From contig JAQBPL010000076.1 in the NCBI GenBank assembly GCA_028287545.1, positions 1-8,079 on the forward strand: 8,079 nucleotides of DNA, in the 5' to 3' direction. Below, one piece after another: positions 6,989-8,079 of this stretch; position 1 is the first letter of the stretch; each line of letters begins with the position of its first letter. The position numbers and the translations under genes were made by a program. This DNA is from Vulcanimicrobiota bacterium. Its GTDB lineage: Bacteria; Eremiobacterota; Eremiobacteria; Baltobacterales; Baltobacteraceae. Below the pieces are notes generated by a model. It had not been told where the DNA came from, searched no databases, and saw nothing but the letters and a program-made list of their open reading frames with translations.

Positions 6989-8079
6989 GTGATCAAACAC
7001 GACATCGTCGTGATCGGTGGCGGCCTAGCCGGGATGCGCGCAGCAGTCGAAGCCGCTGAACGCGGCGCCGACGTTGCGATCGTCTCGAAGATGCATCCGG
7101 TCCGCAGCCATTCCGGCGCCGCCCAAGGCGGCATCAACGCCGCGCTCGGCAACCGCGAGGAAGACTCGCCCGAAAACCACGCCTTCGATTGCGCGAAGGG
7201 CTCGGACTACCTGGGCGACCAGGATTCGATCGAAGCGATGGCCGAGGACGCGCCGCGCCAAATCATTTGGCTCGAACATCGCGGGTGCATCTTCTCCCGC
7301 ATGCCCGACGGCCGCATCGCGCAGCGCCCCTTCGGCGGCGCGGGCTCACCGCGCACGTGCTATTCGGCCGACGTAACGGGCCTGGTCATCCTGCACACGC
7401 TGTGGGAACAGCTCGAACGCTTCGGCGTCAAGGTGTACGAAGAGTACTTCGCCACGGCGCTGTGCGTCGAGGACGGCGTCGGATCGGGCGTCGTCGCGTA
7501 CAACATGCGCAACGGCGAGCTGGAACTCGTCACCGCGAAGGCGACGATCTTCGCGACCGGGGGCCTCGGCCGGGTCTATCGCAAGACGACCAACGGCTAC
7601 GCCTCGACCGGCGACGGCATGGCGATTGCGTATCGCGCCGGCATCCCGCTGATGGACATGGAGTTCGTCCAGTTCCATCCGACCTCGCTCAAAGAAAACG
7701 GCGTCCTGCTCTCCGAAGCGGCGCGCGGTGAAGGCGCGTACCTCCTCAACTCCGAGGGCGAGCGCTTCATGTTCAAGTACGCCCCGAACAAGGGCGAGCT
7801 CGCCTCACGCGACGTGGTCAGCCGCGCCGAGTGGACCGAGATCACGGAAGGCCGCGGCGTCGACGGCTGCGTCTTCCTCGATCTGCGCCATCTCGGCCGC
7901 GAGAAGATCCTCGAACGCCTGCCGCAGATCCGCGAGCTCGCGCTCGACGCGACCGGCAAAGACGCCATCGACACGCCGATCCCGATCCTGCCCGGCATGC
8001 ACTACGCCATGGGCGGAATCGAGACCGACAAGTGGGGCGCGACCCGCATCCCCGGCGTCTACGCCGCCGGCGAGTGCGC
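6989..8079 (+). CDS. sdhA: Succinate dehydrogenase / fumarate reductase flavoprotein subunit, partial
   Basis: The N-terminal 363 residues, out of a usual 570-600; the rest lies beyond the right edge. This subunit oxidises succinate to fumarate (or the reverse) and passes electrons through FAD to the iron-sulfur subunit of the membrane complex (TCA cycle, respiratory complex II). The Rossmann motif VVIGGGLAGMRAA (7-19) binds FAD. H41 in VRSHSGAAQGGIN is the expected covalent FAD attachment residue, which argues against L-aspartate oxidase. Active-site landmarks: QFHPTS (228-233, H230), LLSEAARGEGA (240-250), the probable proton-transfer Arg R279 in SRDVVSRA, GMHYAMGGIE (336-345, H338) and GVYAAGEC at the edge. 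Start GTG 6989-6991: an in-frame TGA at 6959-6961 rules out an earlier start. No sdhC-like gene lies upstream, so membrane and iron-sulfur subunits must be downstream or elsewhere. SdhA versus FrdA cannot be decided here. Confidence 0.95.
   Translation, partial: MIKHDIVVIGGGLAGMRAAVEAAERGADVAIVSKMHPVRSHSGAAQGGINAALGNREEDSPENHAFDCAKGSDYLGDQDSIEAMAEDAPRQIIWLEHRGCIFSRMPDGRIAQRPFGGAGSPRTCYSADVTGLVILHTLWEQLERFGVKVYEEYFATALCVEDGVGSGVVAYNMRNGELELVTAKATIFATGGLGRVYRKTTNGYASTGDGMAIAYRAGIPLMDMEFVQFHPTSLKENGVLLSEAARGEGAYLLNSEGERFMFKYAPNKGELASRDVVSRAEWTEITEGRGVDGCVFLDLRHLGREKILERLPQIRELALDATGKDAIDTPIPILPGMHYAMGGIETDKWGATRIPGVYAAGEC

Noticed and set aside
6989..8079. L-aspartate oxidase (NadB) as an alternative for the flavoprotein
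   Set aside because: The covalent-FAD histidine context (RSHSGAAQGGIN) and HYAMGGI arrangement fit SdhA/FrdA; NadB lacks the covalent-FAD histidine.
1..8079. CRISPR arrays, tRNA or rRNA genes, insertion sequences, toxin-antitoxin or defence genes
   Set aside because: No regularly spaced repeats, RNA gene signatures, transposase motifs or defence domains were seen; nearly all of the window is accounted for by five genes.

Overview
The window comes from a GC-rich bacterium (roughly two-thirds G+C by eye). It is densely coded, with five genes and only two short non-coding gaps. Four of the five genes start with GTG or TTG. The lineage cannot be fixed from the sequence alone. The very high GC, a DnaE1-type polymerase with a complete PHP site, and HisZ-type histidine regulation would fit several GC-rich phyla. 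An Eremiobacterota/WPS-2-like origin is only a guess.

Left two-thirds (1-5645, minus strand): one tightly packed transcription unit, read right to left. It starts with dnaE (replicative DNA polymerase III alpha subunit, 1184 aa). A secreted S41-peptidase-like protein (408 aa) follows, and then a hisZ-like gene (ATP phosphoribosyltransferase regulatory subunit / HisRS paralogue) that runs off the left edge. Both junctions are 4-bp stop/start overlaps (GTGA, then ATGA), so translational coupling is likely.

Right third (5646-8079, plus strand): a 114-bp divergent intergenic region separates dnaE from a soluble coiled-coil/GAF/GGDEF protein, predicted to be a c-di-GMP synthase with product-inhibition control. 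After a 137-bp gap comes the N-terminal two-thirds of a succinate dehydrogenase/fumarate reductase flavoprotein (SdhA/FrdA), cut by the right edge.

The content is mostly housekeeping, and I see no defence, mobile or biosynthetic system. Two items merit a second look. One is an in-frame insert of about 41 residues in DnaE, encoded by a palindrome-rich, repeat-like DNA segment, at the linker between the PHP and polymerase domains. The other is the S41-like protein, which has Phe where the family's nucleophilic Ser is expected.
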